Positions 34,301 to 45,700 of a DNA stretch of 64,000 bases are shown here, one piece after another. This DNA comes from Haliclona indistincta (lineage: Eukaryota > Porifera > Demospongiae > Haplosclerida > Chalinidae). The notes under the pieces were generated by a model that was given only the letters and a program-made list of their open reading frames with translations, was not told the DNA's origin and did no database searches. The stretch covers positions 6,443,754 to 6,507,753 of the forward strand of contig OZ024792.1 in assembly GCA_964017065.1 (NCBI GenBank), written 5' to 3'. Position 1 is the stretch's first letter; each line of letters opens with the position of its first letter. The translations under genes were made by a program, and so were the position numbers.

Positions 34301-37300
34301 TCAGTTCCAAGTGGGCCTCCACAGAAGTTGATTAATTCTACCACTTCTCGCAATATTTCTCTCTCCTGGTCTCCTCCTCTTCCCTCAGAACGTAATGGAG
34401 TCATCATCAGCTATCTTATCAAATGCACTAATGGTAGTGTGACTAGTAGTATGAATGTTTCTGAAACAACCCATGACCATGTCATACATATCGAACCATT
34501 CATTAGCTACACATGCTCTGTGAGTGCAGCAACAATGGTGGGAGATGGTCCACCAGCAACAGTTAGTGGAACCTCTGATGAAGATGGTGAGTACATCATT
34601 CACTATAGCTACAGTGATATCACTCATGATGTGCTGTACAGTCCCTGCAGGACCACCTCGTCAGGTCTCTATAGTTGCTAAAAGCTCAAAATCAATAAAT
34701 GTTACTTGGAGTGCTCCAGCAACACCAAATGGAGTGATCACTGAGTACCAGCTCCAGTGTTCTGGTGGTGGACAAGTGTTCAACCGCACTGTGATGGAGA
34801 CCACAACCACACTGAGTGGACTCCTACCATACACCAACTACTCCTGTAGCATCACAGCTTACACCAGTGTTGGAGGAGGACCTGCAGCAACTACCAGTGT
34901 GATTACTGAAGAAGACAGTAAGTTTGCTCCATATTTTGTTATTTAACTGTTACATACAATTTCTTTCACAGTTCCCTCTCAAGTGAAGGATGTGAGAGTC
35001 AGTTCGCCTGTGAGTACCTCCACTACTCTCATTATAAAATGGCGACCTCCTCACCCACCAAATGGAGTTATCACTAACTACACAATCAATATATCAACAT
35101 CAAGCACCATTAAATTTTACAATACAACACTGAAAAGTTTCACTGTAAATAATCTTGGTTGGTCGGAACAATACATGCATGACACTGTTAGTGTATCATT
35201 TTCTATGCAGATCCTCAAGTACCCTACTATGTAAATGTAGCTGCTTACACTAGAATAGGTATGGGATCATATTCTGCTACAGTTGTGAACTTCACTGAAG
35301 AAGGAGGTAAATGTCACTGATTGTTGCTCATTGTTATCATGCAATCTTTAGTACCAATCCATCCTCCTAACTCAACTATCATTGATAAGAGACATGAAGA
35401 TGGTTCTATCATAGTGATGTGGAAGCTACTCACTCTAGAGGAGGCTCGTGGGTTCATCACTGGATACACTGTCACTGCTCAACAAGCTGACTTTGGACTA
35501 GTCTTGAGACAAACAGCAAACACTGTGGGAGTGTCACCAAATGATTCAATGGCAATAATACATGGTCTTGATCCAAAACATGCCTACAACATCACACTGT
35601 CCGCTAACACTAGTCAAGGTAAAAACTCCAGCAGCACTCTCCTTCAACCTAGTGGTGAGTCAATCATTGTCTCACTATATCAAACATTCATATTTCATTT
35701 ATTACACAGAAAAACTATTTAGTCATTTAGTTGTTAGTGGATCTGGTATTCTTGGTTTTGTGATAGTGGCTGTTCTAATACTGATCACATGTGTATTAAT
35801 GGTGTGTATTATCACAAGGTAAAAAGGAATGAAGTATGCTTTTTGATTGCTGGTTGATGAAATTTTTCTATAGGTATAAGAGGAGGAAGATATCAGGTGT
35901 TCATCTCAAGGTTGAGCTGAGCAAGTATCGTGTGAAAGATGACAGTGATGAGACAATAGAACTAAGGATAATTCAAATGGACAATGATAATGATAATGAT
36001 GGAGGTACTGTACTACTCCCACATGCACTGTAGTAGCTGATTTCTCAACTTTAGAAGACAAAGCTTCGAGGACGATTCCAGTTAAACAATTCCCAGCATA
36101 TGTCAAACTATTGCACAGTGATAGAGACAGCTCATTTGAAGATCATTTCCAAGTAAGCACATTGTACTCGTTCATTTTGTAATTTGATTATAATTTTATG
36201 TAGGCAATCAATAAGCTTCCTAAAGGCTCCAATGTGATAGCAAAGAAACAGTGTAATGTTCCAAAGAACAGATTTGAAAACATATGCTCATGTATGTGTG
36301 TCTATAGTTAATGTTAATAGTGTGTACTTGACTCGTTTACACACACACACAGATGACCACTCGTGTGTTGAACTATCTCTGATTGATGATAAAGAAGGTA
36401 CTGACTACATCAATGCATCATGGATTGATGTGAGTACTGATCTCATTATTGCACTATTTTATGATGCGATGTATTCTGCAGAATTTCAGAAAGACAAGAG
36501 CATACATTGCTTCACAAGGTAAGAAAGTATAGACATGTTTGCTGTCACTTGTCTGTCTTTCGTTATTCAGGCCCACTTGATAGCACAATTGGTGATTTCT
36601 GGAGAATGGTGTGGCAGTACAATATACCTGCTGTTGTGATGCTAACTAACCTGGTGGAGAGGACTGTGGTAAGTTTTAGTACACTTAGTGTTTCGATAAA
36701 ATTTCTCTTAATAGAAAAAGTGTTCTTGTTACTGGCCGGAGGAGATTGATCAACCAATGGATGTTGGATATGGTATCAGTGTGACACTAGTAGAGGAACA
36801 CATACTAGCTGAGTATAAGATCAAAGAGCTATTGATCACTAATGTAAGACACAATAATTACCAATTAACTCATAATGACTGTATTCCAGACCTCAGAGGA
36901 AGACTGCAAACCACGTCGTGTATTTCACTATCACTTCACTCAATGGCCAGATCATGGAGTGCCTGCTTCAAAACTGTGTCTCATCTCCTTCATCAAGCGA
37001 GTCCGCAAGCAGCATCCTCCTGAGGGTCCACCATTAGTGGTGCACTGCAGTGCTGGTGTGGGCAGAACAGGAACATTCATCGTACTGGACACCATGCTAC
37101 AGAGGATGGAAATCGAAGGAGATCTCAAGGTTTATGATTTTGTAACTCAACTGAGGAAGAGGAGGACTCTCATGGTTCAAAATATGGTGAGTATATAGCT
37201 ACTAAAACAGTGTCTCAAATACTGTTTGTGACTACTCTATAGGCTCAGTACATATACATTCATGATGCTCTATCAGATTACATTACATGTGGAGACACTT

Positions 37301-38541
37301 CATTTCCTCTCATGAATGCTCATGTTACACTGAGGGAACTCAGCAATGTCGACGAGAATGATAAAAGTGGCTTTCAGAGACAGTTTGAGTTACTTGAAGA
37401 GCTGAGTGAGCCTCCTGAAGGAGCTGATACTTCTGAAGCAACCGCTAATATGAGCAAGAATCGATACACTTACAATTTGCCATGTAAGTTGTGTAAACAT
37501 TAAGTGTAACTATCTTAGTTACTTGAACTGTTTAGATAACAGCACTCGTGTGTGGCTAAACAGTGGTCAAACTGACTATATCAATGCCTCTCGTGTTCAT
37601 GTGAGCTATCCATGCACTATAACCAGCTGCATCATGCATTATCACACATGCAGGGCTACAAACGACGAGGAGCATTCCTAGCCACACAAGCACCAATGAA
37701 AGAGACAGTGGAGGACTTCTGGCACATGATATGGGAGACACAGAGCAAGGCTATTGTGATGCTGTGTAACCTGGAGGAGGAGGGGAAGGTAGGATGTGTG
37801 TGTGTTCATGTTACTAGCTATCATCATGTGTGGTCTACTGTAGGAGACATGTTATCAGTATTGGCCAACTAAAGCTGAAGAAACAGCAGTGTATGGTAAC
37901 ATGACAGTTAAACTATTGCAGGAGGCAAGTGAGCTTGATGGACTCATAGTACGTAAGCTAGAGATCATTCAGGAAGGAGATTACATCAACGTTGCTGTGA
38001 GTGACACTATCTCTGTAGCTACAAGCTATGATTAATGGTGTCATGTTCTAGAGTGCTGCTGGTAGTTTTGAGGTGACTCAATTTCACTACCAGCGCTGGC
38101 CAGAGAATATGAAACCATTTCCATCTGATGTTGTTGACTTGTTGAATTCACTCATCAAAGCTCAGGTGGCAGCTGGTAACAAGCCAATTACTGTGATGTG
38201 CAAGTATGTGATACAAAATTATGCATTAAGCAACAACAACATACATATTGTATTCTCAAAATTCTTCACTGCAGTGATGGTGTGGGCAGGACAGGTGCCT
38301 TCATCTGCATCTACTCACAGCTGGAGAAGGTCAAAATGGAGGGAATGGGTGACATATTTCAGTTCATCAAGGACTCTCGTCTCCAGCGCAAGGGAATGGT
38401 CAGGCACCAGGTAAGACATTAATTAACTAGATGTCTATAATGTAATTTTTCCTAAAGGATCACTACATTTTCTGCTATGAAGTGATTGCTGATTTCTCTG
38501 ACACAATGGGTGTTTATGATAATTTCAGGAATGTCATGTGA
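28349..38541 (+). CDS. gene C: receptor-type tyrosine phosphatase, 15 Ig + 5 FN3 + TM + 2 PTP
   Basis: Thirty-eight exons, stop TGA 38539-38541. Leader MSQHLLLLMSVALAATLSYA (exon 28349-28436, cleavage likely after SYA). The ninth Ig exon is 338 nt and contains a one-base deletion with a stop, so the full-length message is open only if that exon is skipped (about 2,566 residues) or the allele is defective. The intracellular half is almost identical to genes D and E, introns included. Two tandem acceptors (TAGTAG at 36031-36036) offer a one-residue splice choice before the PTP lead-in. Expected role: surface receptor with one active and one regulatory phosphatase domain. Confidence 0.8.
28492..33845 (+). 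other. gene C ectodomain: 15 Ig-like exons (a b q p e d f g h i j k l m n)
   Basis: Exons: 28492-28770, 28830-29078, 29182-29493, 29543-29791, 29837-30169, 30218-30478, 30529-30834, 30882-31127, 31184-31521, 31571-31822, 31872-32198, 32253-32552, 32600-32911, 32967-33281, 33504-33845. The third (DTSISQVSVDSMTITALNG) has no close partner in the window. The ninth lacks one base near 31385-31391, so the frame ends at TAA 31399-31401 after SEPFGTKIFS; its second half ([12 protein letters not shown]) survives in another frame. The intron before the last Ig exon is 222 nt, longer than its counterparts (about 45-60 nt), and nothing was recognised in it. Confidence 0.8.
33908..35654 (+). other. gene C: five FN3 domains on six exons
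   Basis: Exons 33908-34252, 34305-34586, 34651-34917, 34972-35157 plus 35211-35306 (split domain), 35352-35654. Same order as gene B. The split domain's first part uses an unusual donor (GTTGGT after AATCTTG), as its counterparts in B and D use GTTAGT. Confidence 0.75.
35710..36152 (+). other. gene C: membrane helix and acidic juxtamembrane region
   Basis: Exons 35710-35818, 35874-36004, 36034-36152. Hydrophobic segment VVSGSGILGFVIVAVLILIT and on, then RYKRRK stop-transfer, then a short acidic run DNDNDNDGG encoded by GATAAT repeats, and the lead-in HSDRDSSFEDHF. The third exon begins at 36034 or 36037 because of the TAGTAG acceptor. Confidence 0.7.
36204..37483 (+). other. gene C: PTP domain 1 (catalytic)
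   Basis: Exons 36204-36291, 36353-36429, 36482-36518, 36571-36668, 36715-36843, 36890-37186, 37243-37483. Motifs [77 protein letters not shown]. All catalytic residues present. The last exon runs on into KNRYTYNLP of domain 2. Confidence 0.85.
37536..38541 (+). other. gene C: PTP domain 2 (probably weak or regulatory)
   Basis: Exons 37536-37600, 37654-37788, 37844-37996, 38052-38203, 38275-38410, 38458-38541. Motifs [41 protein letters not shown] (WPE), [13 protein letters not shown]. An intron again follows the Cys codon. C-terminus ends ..NFRNVM. Confidence 0.8.
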
Positions 38542-39778
38542 TCAACACTGTATGACAATGGATTGTGATTATGGACTAACCTATATATTAAACTGCTGAC
38601 ATGTTAACTGTTCATTAGGTGCACTAGACAGGCACAAAACAGGTACTAATAGTCTGAATGTGGACACTATAATGCTGTAGTTATTAACTCTCACAATTAT
38701 ATATACTCATATTTGTGTTTCAGTAGGAAACCTCAGTTCAATTTATGTTGTTGCTATATGCTTTTAGCTAGTTAGTTACAATCAACATTCTTGGAAGCAT
38801 TAAAGAGTAGCTGCAGTCTGCCTTTGGGTATGATCTTTCCATAATGTGATGACCTTGAATCTTCATGTCTGCCCAAGTCAAGATCAATGCAAGTGTTTCT
38901 ATATTATGCACTCTCTGGATATTTTTCTCTTGCAGACTGCTCGTACGCACACTAGAAGTCACAAAGAGGGGGACTACATCAATGTTAGTGATAGCCTATG
39001 TAATCATGTGGGCATTTGTTAGTTCACAGACCAGTGATAACTCACTTGTTGTGCCGGACCCAGATCCCAGCACTACGATAGTAATTATGCATTATTCATG
39101 ATTCAATATAATCTTGTTGTAGTGTAACAAGACAAGTTTTCATCTGCATTTCCTTGAATAAATGCCTGGGCGTTTATACAAGGAAATATGGTACACAAAA
39201 TCAGTGACTTATTCAGAATACTAACTTTCTACAGTTAAGAAAGTCAAGTAAGCAATCTGCTTTAACTTTCTAGGCAGAATTTCTAGCTGCATGTTGATTA
39301 AGCTGTGTAAACCTCTGCACACCATCATTCAGTGATTATTAACCCTCGGCGCATGTGCGTGGGTTACGGTACTTGCTCTGTCGTTCTATTTACAAAGAGA
39401 TCACATTGTGTATGGTTCTGAGCACATGTTGACTGATGTTTGTCACAGCTATTGAGAGTAAACATTTATTTACCATTGTGTAAATGTTATGGTTTGATTA
39501 AACAATCATGCCTGCAGAACTGCATGAGAAAGCAATGTTCATTGTGTTCATTATTAAAAATTGTAGCACTTATCTGACAAAAATTTGAGAAACTTTATAA
39601 AAATTTTGGAAATGAGATCAGTTATTATGTGTAAAACTTTTTGTTGTCTAATTTAATCAGTTTAGGTACATGATCATATTCTCACACAACTGTGATATAT
39701 TTTTGTGTAGGCGTGGATAAACATCGATCATTATTTAAGGTCAAATTCAAAGTTTCACACTTAGACGAACTGTCAAAA
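38542..39778. other. intergenic region C-D, including a phosphatase relic
   Basis: The first ~230 bases match the region after gene D (50074 on). A broken PTP-domain-2 fragment follows (separate entry). Around 39479-39505 the sequence matches the B-C spacer. The last part is the presumed promoter and 5' UTR of gene D (GCGTGGATAAACATC, similar to the region before gene B). No other gene seen. Confidence 0.55.
38936..39060 (+). pseudogene. relic of a gene-B-type PTP domain 2
   Basis: CTCGTACGCACACTAGAAGT, then the segment for REGDYIN-like sequence (AAAGAGGGGGACTACATCAA), then the intron remnant GTTAGTGATAGCCTATGTAA and the next exon start TTCACAGACCAGTGATAACT. This is the order found in gene B at about 26578-26714, but with a one-base loss before AAAGAGG, part of the intron missing, and no flanking exons. 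It is not the C/D/E type. Confidence 0.75.
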
Positions 39779-42700
39779 ATGTTGCTGCAGCTCTTGTTGC
39801 TGTCATCTGTTGCTGTGAGCTGCTACGCTCAGAGTGCATCAGGAAATGATACAGATTCAAGCTCCTCCACTTTAGATGATGATGTGTGCATGAATTGTAA
39901 GTATTCCTTTACTTGTTCTGTATCTGATGTGTTGCTGTTCTTCAGGTACCATCAGTGAACTGATGATTACTCCATCACACAATATCACTATTGAGTCTGG
40001 TACTACTGTATCACTGAACTGCACTGCTAAACATACAAGTGATCAAGATTGCTCAATGTGTTTGGTGTGGAAGCATAATGACAGGCTTCTCTCTGATGTG
40101 ATGTTTACAACGATCAATGAAACATTGAGTAGTACATTACCACTCACTGTTAACATGAGTACCCAAGGAGAGTACAGCTGCCAGACAAATGGGACGGATA
40201 CAGAGATAGCACAGTCAGTAAACATCCGAGCAGCTGGTTAGTGAGAATTATTGACAGTTTAAAATTTTTTCCTTCTTTATTACAGGTATCTCTATCAATG
40301 GAGTATATACTAACATTCGTATTGGCAATGAAACTATTGTCACTTGTATGATAGCACCGCTTTTATCAAATACTACCTATAAATGGCTGTCACAGACAAG
40401 ATCAATGGTGACTAGTTCAGATGCTCTGGAACTAACAGGAAACCACACTATTCATGAGAGCAATTTTACCTGTCTCGTGAACTCGTCACAACTTTACTCT
40501 CCCATTGAAAAGACTATCTCTGTCACTGTACAAGGTAATTAATTTTTTGCATTGCTTAATTATTACTTTTATTTCCTACATTAGACACAGCAATAAAAGA
40601 GGTTCAAATTGAAACGCATAACTTTGTTGTTCTGTTAGGAACAAGAAATGTTCAAATAGACTGCTCAATCAATACCACTAACTCAATTGGATCATTATTC
40701 AATGCACTGCAAGTACTCTGGGAATTGAATGGAACTGAAATATCACATACTATACCCACACCTCTAGAATCAGAAAACATTGAACACACTGACTCATTCA
40801 CAAGTGCACTGACAGTTAACATCACAGAATATGATAAAGCTGGTAACTACTGCTGCATTGCCTCACTAGCTGGGATTGCAAGAAATGAGTCTGACTGTAT
40901 ATTAGTCACTGTGTCAGGTAGTTATGTGCATTTTCATTATTTGCCTAATGATTGCATTGAAATAATTTTTTTAGAAATATCGATATTTGAAGATTACTCT
41001 GATCTTCAAGTGGGAAGTACCCAAAATATCACATGTACTGTGCCAGGAATACCACCACAGGCAGTGATGTGGAGTGGTACATGGAGTAGAGCATACTTAT
41101 CATCAAATGTTCTCATGTTGAGCTCTATTGACAGCACTCTCAATGGAACTGAATTCACATGCTCAGTGAACTCATCACAACTGATAAACACCATCAATGA
41201 GACCATCACACTTACTGTACAAGGTGAGAGACATTTGATATTACATGCAGCATTGGTTACTCATCACTGCAGCAACATCAGTTACTAATGTCACTATCAT
41301 CAATCCACCATCATATGTTGTTGATGGTGACCAGAATGTTGAGCTGCAGTGTACTGTCACACTGAGTAGCACCATTGGACCAGACTACAGTGCTCTCAGT
41401 ATTGACTGGAGAGACAGCACTGACACTATCATCAACAACTGCTCCAGCCCCCAGCCACATGGGAACACACAGATCAGTGACACCTTCTCTTGTAACCTGA
41501 CATTAGCCAATATCTCAGCTACTAGTGCAGGACTGTACACCTGTAATGCTACTATTACTGGAATTATTGGTGTTAGTACTAATTCATTTGGCCTTTCAGT
41601 ACAAGGTTTGCAATAAAGATACTGATGGCAAATCATAAAATATTACTTGTATTACACACAGGATCTCTTAAGAATGCTAATCTCCTCACACCAGTGAATA
41701 CTGTTCATGGACAGTTGTCTTTGCTCACTTGTGAAGTGCACACTTCACTACCAGTCACCGCTAACCTGTCAGTCCAGTGGATGCACAGAGGGAGTCTGGT
41801 CACTGGTAGTGGTGGGTTTGTACTAAAGCAAGGATCAGGGCCAGGTGCTTCAGTGTATGTGACTGAGTTGACTCTGAGTGAGACTACTGTTGAGAGCTCA
41901 GGACTGTACTCCTGTCGTGTGTCTACTGACAGACAACAAGTAACAGCTGAAGCCAACCTCACTGTAGCATGTGAGTGGATTGAGCTAAATTGTCATCATT
42001 TGATTGTCTCTTACAGTTTCTCATATTGATGTTCACACTGGACCATCCAATGGATTCCCTTCACAACCTCTACTGGGCAACAGTTCTAAACTGAAATGCT
42101 CTGTCACACTCCATCCTCAGCTCAGCCAGCTCACCATCCTCACCATCCAGTACCTGTGGTCCTCTAATGGTGTGACAAGAGGCAGTGGACAGGAACTAGT
42201 GCTACTCAACTTGAGTCCAGCTGATGCTACAACCTACTCCTGCACAGTGACAGTCTCTTCAGCTAACCCAGGAGAACACCTAATCAGAACAATCAGTAAT
42301 CAGTCAATGTACGACCTCAAAGCAAAAGGTGTGTCACATATGCAAAGTGATCTTTTAATTTTTTTCACAGTTCCAGCTCCAATTGCTCATCTCTCTCCTG
42401 GTGGTAGAGGAGTTTATTATTCTGGAGAAGATCTCAATGTAACATGTATCAGTAGTGTAGTGGGTGCAGTGTTCACTTGGAGAGCAGTTAATATTATAAC
42501 ACAGCAACCATTGATCATACCAAATACTACTGTGAGCAGTGGTAGCAATACCAGTGTACTCATTCTCAGACCAATCAGAGTCAGTGATCCTGTTCTAGTG
42601 GACTTTATTTGTGCAGTAGCATTTCCTGAGAATATGAACATCATCGGAATTACATCTTTAACTTTAGCCAATATAAATGGTAAGATTATTTTTGTTGTGT

Positions 42701-45700
42701 GGCTGTCATTATTTGCAATTTCCAGTTCCATCATTGAGTGTGTCAGTGTCTTCCAATACTAGTACAGTACTGGATATCAGTGGATACAACTCCTTCACTG
42801 TACAGTGTGGAGGAACATTTAGTCCTAGCTTTACTCAATCAGGAGAATCGCTTTCATTCAGAAACAGTGTATCAGTCACTGATGGGCTTTCAACTAGTCC
42901 AGTGATGGCAACAAGAGATACTGCAGTCTCTCAGAGCAGCTCAGTACAGCAGACTGCATCCTCAGGTCCAGCCACACTAGTCTACAACTGCACTGTTGAG
43001 TTTAGCATCAGTGGATCACTCATTACTACTGCCAGTAACACTACACAGGTCATTGTGAAGGGTGAGCTAGCCTTGTATACCATTGGCCCACATGCATCTC
43101 TCCTCTCAACCTACCTGGAACAGGTCCCTCACTACCAGCAGCTCCAGTAGTAGTGGCACCAGTGACTACACCAACATCTGCTGTGATACAATGGAGTGTT
43201 CCTAAAGTGACCTACTCTCCTGAACAATACACTGTCTACTACACTACCAACAGCAGTGGCTGTCCTACCAACTCAGATGAGGGCTACAACAAGAGTGTGA
43301 CTGTTTATGGTCTCAACCACACTGACTTCTTCACCATAAGAGACCAGCAGTACAATGTGACACTGAACAATCTTCATCCTGACACAGCGTACTACTATAA
43401 AGTAGTGGCTACTAACACTGAGGGAGGGAATGAGTCCATGATACGGATGTTTGAGACTACTGAAACTAGTGAGTGTGTCACTTAAACTGCATGTTTTTGA
43501 TTACTTTTTACTTTATGCAGATCCAAGTGGACCTCCTCAGAACTTCATTATCTCAACCACATCCAGTAACATTACTCTATTCTGGTCTCTTCCGCTACTC
43601 TCACAACGTAATGGAGTCATCATCAGTTACCTTGTTACTTGCACTATTGGTGGTATGACAAGTAGTATGAATGTTTCTGGAACAAGCCATGTCATATCTA
43701 CCAATCCATTCACTAACTACTCATGTTCTGTGAGTGCAGCAACAATTGTAGGTGATGGTCCACCAGCAACAGTTAGTGGAACCTCTGATGAAGATGGTGG
43801 GTATGTCTTTGTAAAAATTAAATACTATTGAAGTTGATTTTCAGTTCCCATTGGAAAACCTCAAAACTTTACATTTACTACCACTTCTCGTAACATCACT
43901 TTCTTCTGGTCTCCTCCTCTTCCTTTGCATCGTAATGGAATCATCACCAACTACCTTGTTAACTGTACTATTAGTGGAGTTAAAAATAGTATGAGAGTTG
44001 CCACCACCAGCCAGATTATATCAATAGAGCCATTCACTAACTACTCTTGTGCAGTGAGTGCTGCAACAAAAGTGGGAGATGGTCCACCAGCAACCATTAA
44101 TGGAACCTCTGATGAAGATGGTGAGTACATCATTCACTATAGCTACTGTGATATCACTCATGATGTGCTGTACAGTCCCTGCAGGACCACCTCGCCAGGT
44201 CTCTGCTTTTGCTAACAACTCAAAATCGATAATTGTTAATTGGAGTGCTCCAGCAACACCAAATGGAGTGATCACTGAGTACCAGGTCCAGTGTTCTAGT
44301 GGTGGACAAGTGTTCAACTGCACTGTGATGGAGACCACAACCACACTGAGTGGACTCCTACCATACACCAACTACTCCTGTAGCATCACAGGTCATACCA
44401 GTGTTGGAGGAGGACCTGCAGCAACTACCAATGTAACTACTGAAGAAGATAGTGAGTTTGGTTCTCGAAAATTAATGGTTATATTGATATTGTATTGGTT
44501 TAGTTCCTAGTGGACCTCCTCAAAATATTTCCATCACAGTAACGTCTCGTAACATAACTCTCTCCTGGTCTCTTCCTATTCTTTCACGACGTAGAGGAGT
44601 CATCACTACATACAACACTACTTGCAGCTCAGGAGGCAGCTTCATCAACAGCAACAGAACCAGCAGTACCAGTCTGACCATCACAGGACTGCAGCCATTC
44701 ACCAACTACACCTGTTATGTGAGAGCAGCAACAATCATAGGAGATGGACCAGCTGCTGTGAAGACTATATTAACAAAGGAGGAGAGTAAGTTTTTTTCTG
44801 TATATTTAGCTGATTTTGATTCCTTTTATCTCTAGAACCAGGAACATCTCCACATAGTATAGTAGTTAATACAACTTCAAGGAATGCTACACTAAGTTGG
44901 AAACCTCCAATAGAGTCAAATGGAATAATCACTGAATATCATTTTCAATGTTTTGGAAAGCATATCTTCAACCACACTGTGACGGAGACCACAACCACAC
45001 TGAGTGGACTCCTACCATTCACCAACTACTCCTGTAGCATCACAGCTCACACCAGTGCTGGAGGAGGACCTGCAGCAACTACCAGTGTGATCACTCTACA
45101 AGAAGGTGAGTGAACGAGGAATTATTTACACCATGTAAAACTAAAAACACCTATTTTTAGCTCCTAGTGGATCTCCTCAAAGTCTTGTATCATCAGTCAC
45201 GTCTCGTACACTCACTCTCTCCTGGTCTCCTCCTCTTCCCACACAACGTAATGGAGTCATCATCAATTATTCTATCACCTGCACTTTTGGTGAAATTATG
45301 AATATTACGAAGCAACCAAACACCAACTTGAGCATATCAGTAGAACCATTCACTAACTATTCTTGTACTGTGAGTGCTGCAACTGTAGTAGGAAATGGTC
45401 CTGCAACAGTAGCAATTAGTGGAGTCACTGATGAAGACAGTATGTGTTCTTTGAGCTATACTTACTCAGTGTTATATATCTTCTGCAGGACCTGGAGCAC
45501 CTTGTAATCTAGCTGGAGAATCTGATAACTCTTCATCACTTTTTCTTTCGTGGAAAATGCCTTTGAAACCAAATGGAGTGATTACTATGTATCAACTCCA
45601 GTGTTCTGCTGGAGGGAGAGTGTTCAACCGCACTGTGATGGAGACCAACACCACACTGAGTGGACTCCTACCATACACCAACTACTCCTGTAGCATCACA

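Noticed and set aside
36256..36522. + strand ORF MFQRTDLKTYAHVC... and its copies in D and E
   Set aside because: It reads PTP exon sequence in the wrong frame across an intron.
39692..39958. A start for gene D further upstream at 39692
   Set aside because: The frame reaches the same leader, but the ATG at 39779 gives a clean signal peptide matching gene B's; the upstream part has no leader character.
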